Numbered from the stretch's first letter, positions 1 to 5,918 are shown. The stretch is 20,700 nucleotides of DNA from an uncultured Eubacteriales bacterium (GCA_934457115.1 CAKSHI010000020.1:1-20700), one strand, 5' to 3'. Translations and numbers: made by a program. The notes: generated from the letters alone by a model not told the origin.

Positions 1-36
1 ATGCAACAATAACCTATACAGGATAAGGAGAGAAAA

Positions 37-261
37 ATGACACTAAAACCAATCTACATATACGAAGGAATAGGCGGGACAATCCAAACGCCTATAAAAC
101 TACCAATACAAGAAACAAGGCAAATGGCTAGATTAATAGCCGATGAAGGAAAAGAGCTTGTCAATGGAGATGTGATATCAACTTGTATTGATGTCGAATT
201 ATCAGACATTGAGAATTGGATTGAAAGAGATAAGGAGGATGAACAGGAGCCTATAAACTAA
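37..261 (+). CDS. Small phage late protein of unknown function
   Basis: This is a 74-residue acidic protein with no membrane segment and no motif I recognise. It starts at ATG 37 behind AAGGAGAG at about 24-31, a strong ribosome binding site. It lies a few hundred bases upstream of holin and endolysin, the place where small tail-associated proteins of the XkdX kind often sit, but I cannot show that it belongs to that family. The N-terminal third (TLKPIYIYEGIGGTIQTPI) looks like a beta-rich segment, and the C-terminal third is highly charged. Its stop codon abuts the hairpin at 263-284, which would terminate transcripts coming from the other strand. The coding call is good; the function is unknown. 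Confidence 0.7.
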   Translation: MTLKPIYIYEGIGGTIQTPIKLPIQETRQMARLIADEGKELVNGDVISTCIDVELSDIENWIERDKEDEQEPIN

Positions 262-262
262 A

Positions 263-284
263 AACTCTTGCAAAAGCAAGAGTT
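263..284 (-). terminator. Intrinsic terminator for the minus-strand transcript of the prophage small-RNA locus
   Basis: This is a perfect 9-bp stem (AACTCTTGC / GCAAGAGTT) with an AAAA loop. Read on the minus strand it is followed by a T-rich tail (five T in a row, then AGTTT), the form of a rho-independent terminator. On the plus strand no T run follows, so it should work only for leftward transcription. Confidence 0.7.
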
Positions 285-311
285 GACAACAAGATGATAT
301 TAATGTAAAAT
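283..311 (+). promoter_or_regulatory. SigmaA-type promoter, rightward, small-RNA locus
   Basis: TTGACA at 283-288 and TAAAAT at 306-311 are separated by exactly 17 bases: a perfect -35 and a 5/6 match at -10. Transcription would start near 318, right at the inverted repeat that opens the overlapping-transcript locus, and could run to the terminator at 597-620. Confidence 0.65.
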
Positions 312-318
312 AAAAACA

Positions 319-545
319 TATAAGGACTGAGTGCAATCAGTCTTTGTGGATGATTAATAAGATTATTTGAGAGTTTACAGCTTCAATCTTAATTGATTGG
401 GCTGTTTTCTCTTTATGTAACCTTTTTAATATCCAATTGCAAAGTCTAACCACAATATCCTTGATGATACCACCTCCATTCACGAAAAATACGCATTTTG
501 AGTGCGGTGATGGAGTTTATACCACAAAGACTATCAGTCCTTATA
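319..545. repeat. Long imperfect inverted repeat framing the small-RNA locus
   Basis: The left arm, 319-349, reads TATAAGGACTGA, then 9 extra bases, then GTCTTTGTGG. The right arm, 522-545, is the reverse complement of TATAAGGACTGA-TA-GTCTTTGTGG. The two 12- and 10-base blocks match perfectly. The left arm also folds locally (GACTGA / TCAGTC). The arms lie just downstream of the two opposing promoters, so each transcript would carry complementary ends. Confidence 0.75.
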
Positions 546-556
546 TGCCATTGAGT

Positions 557-586
557 ATTTTATCACATTAAGGATATTATTGTCAA
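557..586 (-). promoter_or_regulatory. SigmaA-type promoter, leftward, small-RNA locus
   Basis: On the minus strand TTGACA (581-586) and TAAAAT (557-562) are separated by 18 bases. The start would be near 550. It faces the rightward promoter at 283-311, so about 230 bases would be transcribed from both strands. Confidence 0.6.
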
Positions 587-596
587 AACAAGAAAT

Positions 597-620
597 ACCG
601 CCGATAAGGGCGGTTTTTTT
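597..620 (+). terminator. Intrinsic terminator just upstream of the holin gene
   Basis: The stem is ACCGCC / GGCGGT with a six-base loop, followed directly by seven T. It ends 22 bases before the holin ATG, so it separates the lysis genes from the upstream small-RNA locus and probably ends the rightward transcript from 283-311. Confidence 0.8.
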
Positions 621-642
621 ATGCAAAATTGGAGGAATTGAT

Positions 643-1053
643 ATGGAAACAATAAACCAAATGATGCAATGGATGCAAGACAGCAACCTATTGCATGCCC
701 TTATATCATTAATATTTACGGATATAATTTTGGGTTCTGCAAGAGCCATAATAGATAAATCATTTAATTCAAGCATTGGTAAAAAGGGGCTAATAATTAA
801 AGTAGCAATGATATTAAGTGCAATTAGTTCAGTGTTCATTGATTATGCTTTAAATATTAATTTTTTGGGTATAATTCCACAAGAGATAGCCAATATGCTA
901 TGTTTGGGTGAAGTGGGATTTTGTGAAGCAACAATAATTTTGTTTGGCGTATATGAGCTTACAAGCATTCTAAAAAATTGGAGTTACTTAGGTTTACCCG
1001 GAGCTAAAAAGCTTCAGGGGTTATTAGAAAAATACACTAATGAGTTGATGTAG
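643..1053 (+). CDS. Phage holin (toxin-secretion / phage-lysis holin family)
   Basis: This 136-residue protein should form holes in the cytoplasmic membrane so that the endolysin encoded next can reach the cell wall. Hydrophobic segments lie at about residues 18-33, 50-67 and 91-110. The layout fits the Holin_4/TcdE-like family: a first membrane helix followed by a charged link, SSIGKKGLIIKV in the middle, and the C-terminal pattern YELTSILKNWSYLGLPGAKKL, which matches the family's typical NE-hS-hhEN-G-P ending. ATG 643 is chosen because GGAGG at 631-635 lies 7 bases upstream. The same frame is open further upstream, but that would start inside the terminator at 597-620. The endolysin gene follows within 12 bases, so the two are co-transcribed. 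The family call is by pattern recognition. Confidence 0.85.
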   Translation: METINQMMQWMQDSNLLHALISLIFTDIILGSARAIIDKSFNSSIGKKGLIIKVAMILSAISSVFIDYALNINFLGIIPQEIANMLCLGEVGFCEATIILFGVYELTSILKNWSYLGLPGAKKLQGLLEKYTNELM

Positions 1054-1064
1054 GGGTGAATTGT

Positions 1065-2009
1065 ATGTTAAGAGGAATAGACGTATCCGAATGGCAAGGG
1101 GCTATTGATTGGAACAAGGTAAAGAGTTCAGGCATTGAATTTGCTATTATTCGTACAGGATATGGACGAGGTGGAAACCAGGCAGATGAATATTATGTAC
1201 GCAATGTAAAAGGGGCTAAAAAGGCAGGAATAAAGGTGGGTTTATACCATTATTCGTATGCGGAAAGTCCCGAAGATGCCATAAAAGAGGCTGAGTTTTG
1301 TTTAAGAATTATAGATAATGAAAAACTCGATCTACCTATTTACTTTGATATAGAGGACAACTCAATATCAAATAAAAATGACAATGAAACAAGAACACAA
1401 ATGTGTATTAATTTTTGTTCAACAATTGAGAAGGCTGGGTATTGGGCAGGTGTATACGCAAATAAAAATTGGTTCGATAATTACTTAGATTACGACCAAC
1501 TAAAAGCAAGATACACAATATGGCTTGCACATTATGGAATAGACAGTCCATCATTAGATTGTGATATTTGGCAATATACATCAAGTGGAAAAGTTGATGG
1601 AATAAGTGGAAAAGTCGACATGAATTATATGTATCGTGATTTGCTTGATGAAATAGGTTCAAATTCAGGACAAGCACCCAAAAGTGAGGCAAAAACAACA
1701 ACCTATACCGTAGTATCAGGTGACACATTAAGCGGAATTGCAATGAAATATAACACATCATGGCAACTGTTAGCAGATATTAATAACATTAGTAATCCCG
1801 GCTTAATCTATGCAGGACAAGTTATTAAAGTGCCTTGTACGGCTACGACTAATAAGAGCTTGTTGTACACAGTAAAGAGCGGCGATAGTCTATGGAGCAT
1901 TGCACAAGACTTACTAGGCAATGGCACTCGTTTTAACGAGATTAAGGCATTAAATGGGTTAACAAGTGATACCATTTACCCAGGACAAAATTTAAAAATA
2001 CCAAGATAA
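1065..2009 (+). CDS. Endolysin: GH25 muramidase with two C-terminal LysM repeats
   Basis: This 314-residue enzyme is predicted to hydrolyse the beta-1,4 bond between N-acetylmuramic acid and N-acetylglucosamine of peptidoglycan at lysis. Residues 1-195 form a GH25 (lysozyme/Cpl-1 type) barrel: RGIDVSEWQG at 3-12 with Asp6, FAIIRTGYGRG at 26-36, GLYHYSYA at 59-66, and the catalytic pair in YFDIEDN (Asp95, Glu97). Two LysM wall-binding repeats follow, about 213-257 (TYTVVSGDTLSGIA) and 267-313 (LYTVKSGDSLWSIA), joined by a short linker. There is no signal peptide, as expected when a holin provides passage. ATG 1065 is preferred because AGGGGTGA at 1052-1059 is 5 bases upstream; a GTG at 1056 would overlap that site. 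It is the last lysis gene and is closed by a strong terminator. Confidence 0.95.
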   Translation: MLRGIDVSEWQGAIDWNKVKSSGIEFAIIRTGYGRGGNQADEYYVRNVKGAKKAGIKVGLYHYSYAESPEDAIKEAEFCLRIIDNEKLDLPIYFDIEDNSISNKNDNETRTQMCINFCSTIEKAGYWAGVYANKNWFDNYLDYDQLKARYTIWLAHYGIDSPSLDCDIWQYTSSGKVDGISGKVDMNYMYRDLLDEIGSNSGQAPKSEAKTTTYTVVSGDTLSGIAMKYNTSWQLLADINNISNPGLIYAGQVIKVPCTATTNKSLLYTVKSGDSLWSIAQDLLGNGTRFNEIKALNGLTSDTIYPGQNLKIPR

Positions 2010-2025
2010 AAAATATATATAGAAC

Positions 2026-2060
2026 AAGCCCAACGAAGTTAATATCGTTGGGCTTTTTTT
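2026..2060 (+). terminator. Strong intrinsic terminator after the endolysin gene
   Basis: An 11-bp stem (AAGCCCAACGA at 2026-2036 with TCGTTGGGCTT at 2045-2055) has an 8-base loop and a run of T to 2060. It lies between the convergent endolysin and Panacea-protein genes and ends the late operon. Confidence 0.92.
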
Positions 2061-2070
2061 GCGTTATAGA

Positions 2071-2868
2071 TTATGTTTCATTGTGATGGTATTTGAGTAT
2101 ACATTTTGCTGATATTTCAGAATACATATCACCAGTATAACTTTTTGTCCATGGAGAACCTGAACGGTGAGTAATACTAACAAGTTGATTTGCAGTAAAA
2201 CTTCCGTATTTTTTAATAACAGACTCAATACATTTTAGCTTTGATATTCCGTCTTCTGCGAATAGAATTCTGCTTCTTTGAGGATATTCAAGTGTAGATT
2301 TTATTGATATTTGTTTAGAATTTTTATCTGAGCACTCTACTTCTTCTTTTATGGTACTTAAGTCACCTTTATTGAGTGTTTCTATTGGCTCTCCTCCATA
2401 AGATTTGTATTTTTCGTATACACTGTCTATCACCGGTCCGTATTTGAATGCATAGATTTTATCATCAAATAGTCTCTTTTGTGTTTCACAAAGATAATCG
2501 GCAAAGCATAAGTAAACTAATTTTTCTAATTTTAAGTGTGTACAAGGGAGTTTCGATAAGATATATTTTGCGACATCTACACCCTTTAAGGTACGGTCTC
2601 TTTTTATTTCATTTATAAAGGTTTCTATATCATTAATAACTAATACATCTTTAAAAAACTTATCAAACTGTAGTACAGAGTCCCATGACTCTGATTCAGT
2701 AATAATAGAGTGGGTTGACAAAGAAACATCTTGACCGCATTCATGCCGAATTTCTTTTATTAAATTTCTAATATATTCAGAGTTAAGCTGATCAGCTTTA
2801 TTAATATCTATAGCTATTCTAGTCCCTTTAGTATAGGAGCTACTCATAATTATATAATGCTGCTTCAT
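2071..2868 (-). CDS. Panacea-domain (DUF4065, SocA-like) protein with an unrecognised N-terminal domain
   Basis: The 265-residue protein has a Panacea-type domain from about residue 96 to the end: VDVAKYILSKLPCTHLKLEKLVYLCFADYL, then KIYAFKYGPVIDSVYEKYK, and a C-terminal helical part ending LVSITHRSGSPW. Panacea domains are known as neutralising domains of many toxin-antitoxin pairs, and SocA is a proteolysis adaptor. Residues 1-95 (MKQHYIIMSSSYTKGTRIAI onward) resemble nothing I know and may carry a toxin-specific or partner domain. ATG 2868 is chosen because GAGGGTGA lies 8 bases upstream; the GTG at 2880 sits inside that site. It has its own promoter and is in the prophage cargo strip. No adjacent open frame looks like its toxin, so it may be a solo gene or act on a phage or host partner. 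Confidence 0.75.
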   Translation of the reverse strand: MKQHYIIMSSSYTKGTRIAIDINKADQLNSEYIRNLIKEIRHECGQDVSLSTHSIITESESWDSVLQFDKFFKDVLVINDIETFINEIKRDRTLKGVDVAKYILSKLPCTHLKLEKLVYLCFADYLCETQKRLFDDKIYAFKYGPVIDSVYEKYKSYGGEPIETLNKGDLSTIKEEVECSDKNSKQISIKSTLEYPQRSRILFAEDGISKLKCIESVIKKYGSFTANQLVSITHRSGSPWTKSYTGDMYSEISAKCILKYHHNET

Positions 2869-2908
2869 AATTTTACTCACCCTCTTTAAATGCGATACCT
2901 AATTTTAT

Positions 2909-2937
2909 ATTTTACACTAATAAACATAGGTTGTAAA
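2909..2937 (-). promoter_or_regulatory. SigmaA-type promoter of the Panacea gene
   Basis: On the minus strand TTTACA (2932-2937) and TAAAAT (2909-2914) are separated by 17 bases. It lies about 40 bases upstream of the chosen ATG at 2868 and shows that the gene can be transcribed from the repressed prophage. Confidence 0.6.
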
Positions 2938-2998
2938 ATATATATCCTTTATCCATAACAAACGCAAATATATTACAACATATTGAGAGCATAAATAC

Positions 2999-3022
2999 AA
3001 ACTGGTCGAATTCGACCAGTTT
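2999..3022 (-). terminator. 24-bp perfect palindrome, probable terminator of the DUF4160 operon
   Basis: AAACTGGTCGAA is followed at once by its exact reverse complement. Transcribed leftward it folds into a 10-bp stem with an AATT loop and ends in TTT-G, 37 bases after the HTH gene stop. The T tail is short, so a protein-binding palindrome is an alternative. Confidence 0.5.
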
Positions 3023-3058
3023 AGAATTGCCTCGTAAGTGAATAAGTTTCAATCAAGT

Positions 3059-3277
3059 TTATTCTTGTTTTGAGGAGGGGACAATTGCAAGCTCACAGCC
3101 AAGGGCGGAGGCAACCTTTAATAGGGTATCAAGCTGGGGTATGGCTTTTTTGCTTTCCAGACGAGCTATAACGGACTGAGTGAGACATGCGGCTTTAGCT
3201 AAATCCTTCTGCGTCATACCCTGATTATGCCGTTGCTCAATCAGCAAATCAATAATATTAGCGCAGTTCTCAGACAT
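3059..3277 (-). CDS. Small XRE-family HTH regulator, probable operon autorepressor/antitoxin
   Basis: This 72-residue protein is almost entirely one lambda-repressor-like helix-turn-helix. Residues about 8-60 contain the five-helix pattern, with QGMTQKDLAKAACLTQSVIARLE as helices 2-3 and AIPQLDTLLKVASALGCEL as helices 4-5. It would bind DNA as a dimer, most plausibly the twin ATAGC-n-GCTAT operators over the operon promoter. ATG 3277 is used because GGAGG lies 8 bases upstream; a GTG at 3286 overlaps that site. Its first codons overlap the end of the DUF2442 gene by 8 bases, so the two are translationally coupled. HTH genes of this size are common as antitoxins or autorepressors of small two- and three-gene modules. 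It is the last gene of the operon. Confidence 0.88.
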   Translation of the reverse strand: MSENCANIIDLLIEQRHNQGMTQKDLAKAACLTQSVIARLESKKAIPQLDTLLKVASALGCELAIVPSSKQE

Positions 3278-3635
3278 CAAATACACCTCCTATAGGAATG
3301 CTATCAATATAGCAACTGTCCGGGCAAAGGTCAACTTTGTTGCTCCATACCTTGTTGCTGTCAATATTCGGGTCGATGTCCCACGCTATGCAATGGGTAT
3401 CATCCACATAGACACGGCGGAAGTTTTCCGGATTAATAAAAGGTTCAAATACTGTACCTTTTTTGAGCAACGGACGCATATTGTAAAGTCGCTTCTCACC
3501 GTTATCAAAACTAATTGTTAAAGTAAAGTCGTCATTTGGGATGACCCCGGTAATTCTCTTTTTGCCGCCTGCGAAATATTCCGCAGTTTTACGGTCAAAG
3601 CCTTTAGAAAGATAATATTCTACTGTATTTGTCAT
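3270..3635 (-). CDS. DUF2442-family protein
   Basis: This is a 121-residue protein. The central part (about 25-95) has the DUF2442 pattern: RITGVIPNDDFTLTISFDNGEKRLYNMRPLL, then FEPFINPENFRRVYVDDTHCIAWD, ending in the typical W-DI(D)P block. DUF2442 proteins usually occur next to DUF4160 proteins, as here, and the pair is commonly found in mobile elements with toxin-antitoxin-like organisation. Its biochemical activity is not known to me. Residues 1-24 form an extra N-terminal segment (MTNTVEYYLSKGFDRKTAEYF) that resembles a short helical cap. It starts at ATG 3635 after GGAGGTGAG. It lies 24 bases after the DUF4160 gene and overlaps the HTH gene. The family call is confident; the function is open. 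Confidence 0.8.
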   Translation of the reverse strand: MTNTVEYYLSKGFDRKTAEYFAGGKKRITGVIPNDDFTLTISFDNGEKRLYNMRPLLKKGTVFEPFINPENFRRVYVDDTHCIAWDIDPNIDSNKVWSNKVDLCPDSCYIDSIPIGGVFDV

Positions 3636-3659
3636 GTTCTCACCTCCGGAAAGAGCCGA

Positions 3660-3920
3660 TTATTTCAACGGCTCAATTGCGAATAGTTCTTGTTGCTCTC
3701 TTGCAAGCTCCCAATTTTCTCGAAGTTCTTCTTGGTGGAAGGCTGCCCAGCCTAAGAGCATTTTTAATTGTTTAGAGGGAATAGTACCTTCCAAAGGTTC
3801 CAGCTCTTCAATTGATACGATGATTTCAGAACCACCATAGAATGCGTGAAGATGAGGAGGCATGTGGTCTCTCCAGTAGATACAAACCTTGATACCCCTA
3901 AACATTGAAATTGTTGGCAT
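3660..3920 (-). CDS. DUF4160-family protein
   Basis: This 86-residue protein shows the full DUF4160 signature. It begins MPTISMFRGIKVCIYWRDH, followed by PPHLHAFYGG, the SIEELEPLEGTIPSKQLK segment, and the C-terminal WAAFHQEELRENWELARE. The conserved His residues in the DHMPPHLHA stretch are all present. Family members are small, often paired with DUF2442 and suspected toxin-antitoxin components; no activity can be read from the sequence. ATG 3920 follows AAAGGAG by 8 bases. It is the first gene of the three-gene operon driven by the promoter at 3947-3975. Confidence 0.85.
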   Translation of the reverse strand: MPTISMFRGIKVCIYWRDHMPPHLHAFYGGSEIIVSIEELEPLEGTIPSKQLKMLLGWAAFHQEELRENWELAREQQELFAIEPLK

Positions 3921-3946
3921 TTAATCGTCTCCTTTACTGTAATTAT

Positions 3947-3975
3947 ATTATAGCAAATTCGCTATTAAAAGTCAA
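3947..3975 (-). promoter_or_regulatory. SigmaA-type promoter of the DUF4160-DUF2442-HTH operon
   Basis: On the minus strand TTGACT (3970-3975) and TATAAT (3947-3952) are separated by exactly 17 bases, an 11/12 match to consensus. The start of transcription would be about 20 bases before the DUF4160 ATG. Confidence 0.85.
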
Positions 3976-3991
3976 TAGCAAATTTGCTATT
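3950..3991. promoter_or_regulatory. Twin palindromic operators overlapping the promoter
   Basis: Site 1, 3974-3991, is a perfect 18-bp palindrome (AATAGCAAATTTGCTATT) that touches the -35 box. Site 2, 3950-3965 (ATAGCAAATTCGCTAT), is the same motif with one mismatch and overlaps the -10 box. The centres are 25 bp apart. This layout fits cooperative repression by the HTH protein encoded at the end of the operon. Confidence 0.75.
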
Positions 3992-4018
3992 TTTAATCAA
4001 GTATAACTGATAACATCA

Positions 4019-4132
4019 TGGCACTAATTCTTCAGTTCCAATATCTGTCAAAATAGCCTTTAATTCAGGATATGGCATAGAAAAACGTTGGCTTAGATAC
4101 CTAAGGGAGGCTCCTAATTCACCGTCAGGACC
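4019..4132 (-). pseudogene. cotJC: Middle segment of cotJC, cut on both sides by mobile elements
   Basis: The minus strand from 4132 to about 4024 encodes GPDGELGASLRYLSQRF, SMPYPELKAILTDIGTEEL, which is the conserved centre of the spore-coat manganese catalase CotJC (roughly residues 31-66). At its 5' side (4128-4132) it is joined to the recombinase-bearing element. At its 3' side the CotJC match stops after Glu-Glu-Leu, the frame runs into VP and a stop at 4016-4018, and prophage DNA begins. There are no frameshifts or stops inside the segment, which argues that it is still under selection or was interrupted recently. The segment is in the same orientation and frame as the cotJC 5' piece at 8228-8322. 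Confidence 0.9.
4128..4132. other. cotJC: Attachment-site core, left junction (attL)
   Basis: GGACC here and at 8228-8232 are the only bases shared by both junctions of the element. Left of the core is cotJC middle sequence; right of it is element sequence running 42 bases to the recombinase stop codon. Short shared cores are typical of large serine recombinases. Confidence 0.8.
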
Positions 4133-4174
4133 TCTAAACTCCAAAAAGGATATACTATAAAATTTGAGATGCAT

Positions 4175-5605
4175 TTATATGTAATAATATATTTGTATAG
4201 TGTCGTCGTCTCTTTTAAAAACAATTTTAGCGATGAAAGACCTTAGTATTTCATTCTTTTCATTTTCACTTAGATTATCTGAATGAAGTTTATCTATAGC
4301 ATCTTTAAGTTTCTTTTTAAATGTCGTTTGAATATTGCTTTTACTGGGAGTAGGAATTTGGACTTGTTTTTCTAATTGTTTAATACGTTTATTTACCTTA
4401 ATTTTATTTATTTTATATTCTTCAATACTATCGATTCCACTTTCATAGGCTAATTTTATTCTTTCTAATTTTTTGTATTCATGATCAAGTAATGTTTTAG
4501 AAATATCTTTTTCACTACTTTCTTTGATTTCCTTAATAGTGATATCCAGCTCTTTTTCGTCCAGATCAAGTTGTAATTTTTTTAACACAACTTCATTAAG
4601 TTTGTTTAAGGATATGCTATGACTTTTATTACATTGTCCTTTGGAATATTTATGGCATTGTAATGATTTCCCTTTTACAGCTTGTGTTAGGGTACTTCCA
4701 CAGTTGCTACAACGTACAAGTCCCCTAAGCATAAAGCCGGCAGAGGTGTTTCTTGTATTTTTTGGGTATCTGTTTTTTGAGTTCAAAAGCATTTGTTGCA
4801 CATTTTCAAACATCCCAGGGTCAATTATAGGACTATGTTTACCATCTACAACAATGACATTTTCTCCTCTGTGAAAACGGTCATGCTTGTCGACCCCATT
4901 TAGATTTCGTCTTAATTTCCCGATATAAACAGGGTTTGAAAGAATATATTCTACTGTTCTGCTTTCAAATGAGTTACCACGTTTGGACCGTATACCCATA
5001 CTGTTTAATTTCATGGCAATTTGTCTTGTTGGGGTGCCGTTTATGAAGTCATTAAAAATCATTTTTACAATGGGTTCTTTTTTTTCATCTATTTCAAAAC
5101 AGTTTTCTCCTATTTTATAACCAAATGGGGGAGCTGTTACCACTCCGCCTCTTGAAAATTTTTCATTCATACCTCGTTTTACTTCTTGTGCCAGATTAAT
5201 CGAATAGTATTCATCCATTGCTTCCAAAAGAGCCTCAATTAAAATTGATGTGGGGTCATTTGACAACTGCTCTGTTATAGAAATAACATCAACGTTATAA
5301 TCTTTTCGCAACATGGATTTATAAACTATGCTGTCCTGTCTGTTACGGGCAAATCTCGAAAACTTCCATACTAATATTAAATCGAAGGGTTTTGGTTTTG
5401 TTTTAGCTTTTCCTATCATCTTCATAAATTCAGGACGTTTTTTAGCGTATTTACCACTGATACCCTCATCTATAAAAATAAATTCTTCTGGCAAAATTAT
5501 ATCATTATGTTTTGCATATTCTTTAATTTTTTTAATTTGACTGTCCGGTGAGAACTCTATTTGCTCTTCTGTCGATACCCTTATGTAGGCAGCACCTATT
5601 CTCAT
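4175..5605 (-). CDS. Large serine recombinase (SpoIVCA/SprA-like integrase-excisionase)
   Basis: This 476-residue enzyme should integrate and excise the surrounding element by cutting and rejoining at the GGACC cores. The N-terminal resolvase domain has IGAAYIRVSTEEQ with the nucleophile Ser11, and VWKFSRFARNRQDS at about 79-92 with the catalytic arginines. The recombinase domain follows (about 155-275, PPFGYKIG, IGKLRRN). A zinc-ribbon with Cys299, Cys302, Cys317 and Cys325 comes next, then a coiled coil at about 335-440 typical of large serine integrases. ATG 5605 is chosen because AGGAG lies 8-9 bases upstream and the conserved domain starts there; an ATG at 5647 would add 14 untypical residues. 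Length and order match SpoIVCA, which excises skin from sigK. The gene reads toward attL. Confidence 0.95.
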   Translation of the reverse strand: MRIGAAYIRVSTEEQIEFSPDSQIKKIKEYAKHNDIILPEEFIFIDEGISGKYAKKRPEFMKMIGKAKTKPKPFDLILVWKFSRFARNRQDSIVYKSMLRKDYNVDVISITEQLSNDPTSILIEALLEAMDEYYSINLAQEVKRGMNEKFSRGGVVTAPPFGYKIGENCFEIDEKKEPIVKMIFNDFINGTPTRQIAMKLNSMGIRSKRGNSFESRTVEYILSNPVYIGKLRRNLNGVDKHDRFHRGENVIVVDGKHSPIIDPGMFENVQQMLLNSKNRYPKNTRNTSAGFMLRGLVRCSNCGSTLTQAVKGKSLQCHKYSKGQCNKSHSISLNKLNEVVLKKLQLDLDEKELDITIKEIKESSEKDISKTLLDHEYKKLERIKLAYESGIDSIEEYKINKIKVNKRIKQLEKQVQIPTPSKSNIQTTFKKKLKDAIDKLHSDNLSENEKNEILRSFIAKIVFKRDDDTIQIYYYI

Positions 5606-5669
5606 TAGCTCAACTCCTAAAAAAAGTGATGATAATGCAAATTTCATTTTAAAGTATTAGTGATTTCTA

Positions 5670-5700
5670 ATTTTATGGGTTAGTTAATGACCATATATGT
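5670..5700 (-). promoter_or_regulatory. Candidate mother-cell (SigmaE-like) promoter of the recombinase gene
   Basis: On the minus strand CATAAAAT (5670-5677) matches the Bacillus SigmaE -10 consensus CATACAAT at 7 of 8 bases. ACATATA (5694-5700) resembles the -35 box, with a 16-base spacer, one longer than usual. No good SigmaA promoter was found in its place. Transcription would begin about 57 bases before the ATG at 5605. Suggestive only. Confidence 0.35.
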
Positions 5701-5909
5701 CGATATGTAAACCAAAGCCCGAAGGATTAAGGTTTTAACAGTTATTTTTTATACTCAAAAATAATTAAAAAAGGGAGTAGATAGGATTATTAAAAGGCAA
5801 TGAGGTCAGGATAGTTCTAAGATATTTTTTGCAATTTGACCTAAAGGATTTATTTTAAGGAATTTGTCAAAACAATAACTATAGGGGGTTTTTCTTAATT
5901 AGAGTTATA

Positions 5910-5918
5910 TGGTATAAT
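5910..5918 (+). promoter_or_regulatory. Extended -10 promoter of the 580-residue protein gene
   Basis: TGGTATAAT is an extended -10 box with a perfect TATAAT at 5913-5918. The -35 region is poor (TTTTCT at 17-base spacing), as often tolerated with an extended -10. The start codon follows 31 bases downstream. Confidence 0.55.

Larger units (their letters stand above)
258..550 (-). ncRNA. Candidate leftward transcript with sequestered Shine-Dalgarno (type I toxin-mRNA-like)
   Basis: A transcript is bounded by a promoter at 557-586 and the terminator at 263-284, about 290 nt. Its ends are complementary: TATAAGGACTGA and GTCTTTGTGG near the 5' end recur inverted near the 3' end. Inside, a strong GGAGG (minus strand, near 472-480) is closed by an upstream CTCCAT-CAC segment pairing with GTG-A-ATGGAG, so the ribosome site would be masked. 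Downstream an open frame of about 35-40 codons begins with no ATG, only ATC, ATT or GTG. It encodes a basic amphipathic segment (VVRLCNWILKRLHKEK) and a hydrophobic tail (IILLII). Masked ribosome site, end-to-end pairing and a fully overlapping opposite transcript are hallmarks of type I toxin mRNAs, but the unusual start leaves the coding status open. Confidence 0.4.
1..4023. mobile_element. Right-hand end of a prophage inserted in cotJC (continues left of window)
   Basis: The stretch holds a phage late-gene end (small protein, holin, endolysin) on the plus strand, followed by opposite-strand cargo genes near the end, which is a common layout at the lysis-side end of Gram-positive prophages. 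The right boundary is placed near 4020-4024. Immediately beyond it the minus strand resumes a clear cotJC reading frame, and inside it the match to CotJC stops abruptly after Thr-Glu-Glu-Leu. No integrase for this element is visible, so it would be expected at the unseen left end. The exact att core cannot be fixed because the partner junction is outside the window. It could also be a decayed or non-inducible remnant, but the lysis genes look intact. Confidence 0.75.

Noticed and set aside
580..642. Longer holin frame starting at 580
   Set aside because: The extension runs through the intrinsic terminator at 597-620 and lacks a ribosome site; ATG 643 has GGAGG 7 bases upstream and starts the family-like sequence.
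534..839. Minus-strand open frame of 101 codons across the terminator and the holin start
   Set aside because: It is antisense to the holin, includes the terminator and promoter elements, and has no ribosome site or recognisable pattern.
1408..1761. Minus-strand open frame of 117 codons inside the endolysin
   Set aside because: It is a shadow of the well-supported endolysin gene, with low-complexity Leu/His/Phe composition typical of antisense frames.
4016..4174. A real 52-residue gene starting at ATG 4174
   Set aside because: The frame is a chance fusion: 14 codons of element sequence joined to the cotJC middle segment. No ribosome site is placed there, and the ATG directly follows the recombinase stop.
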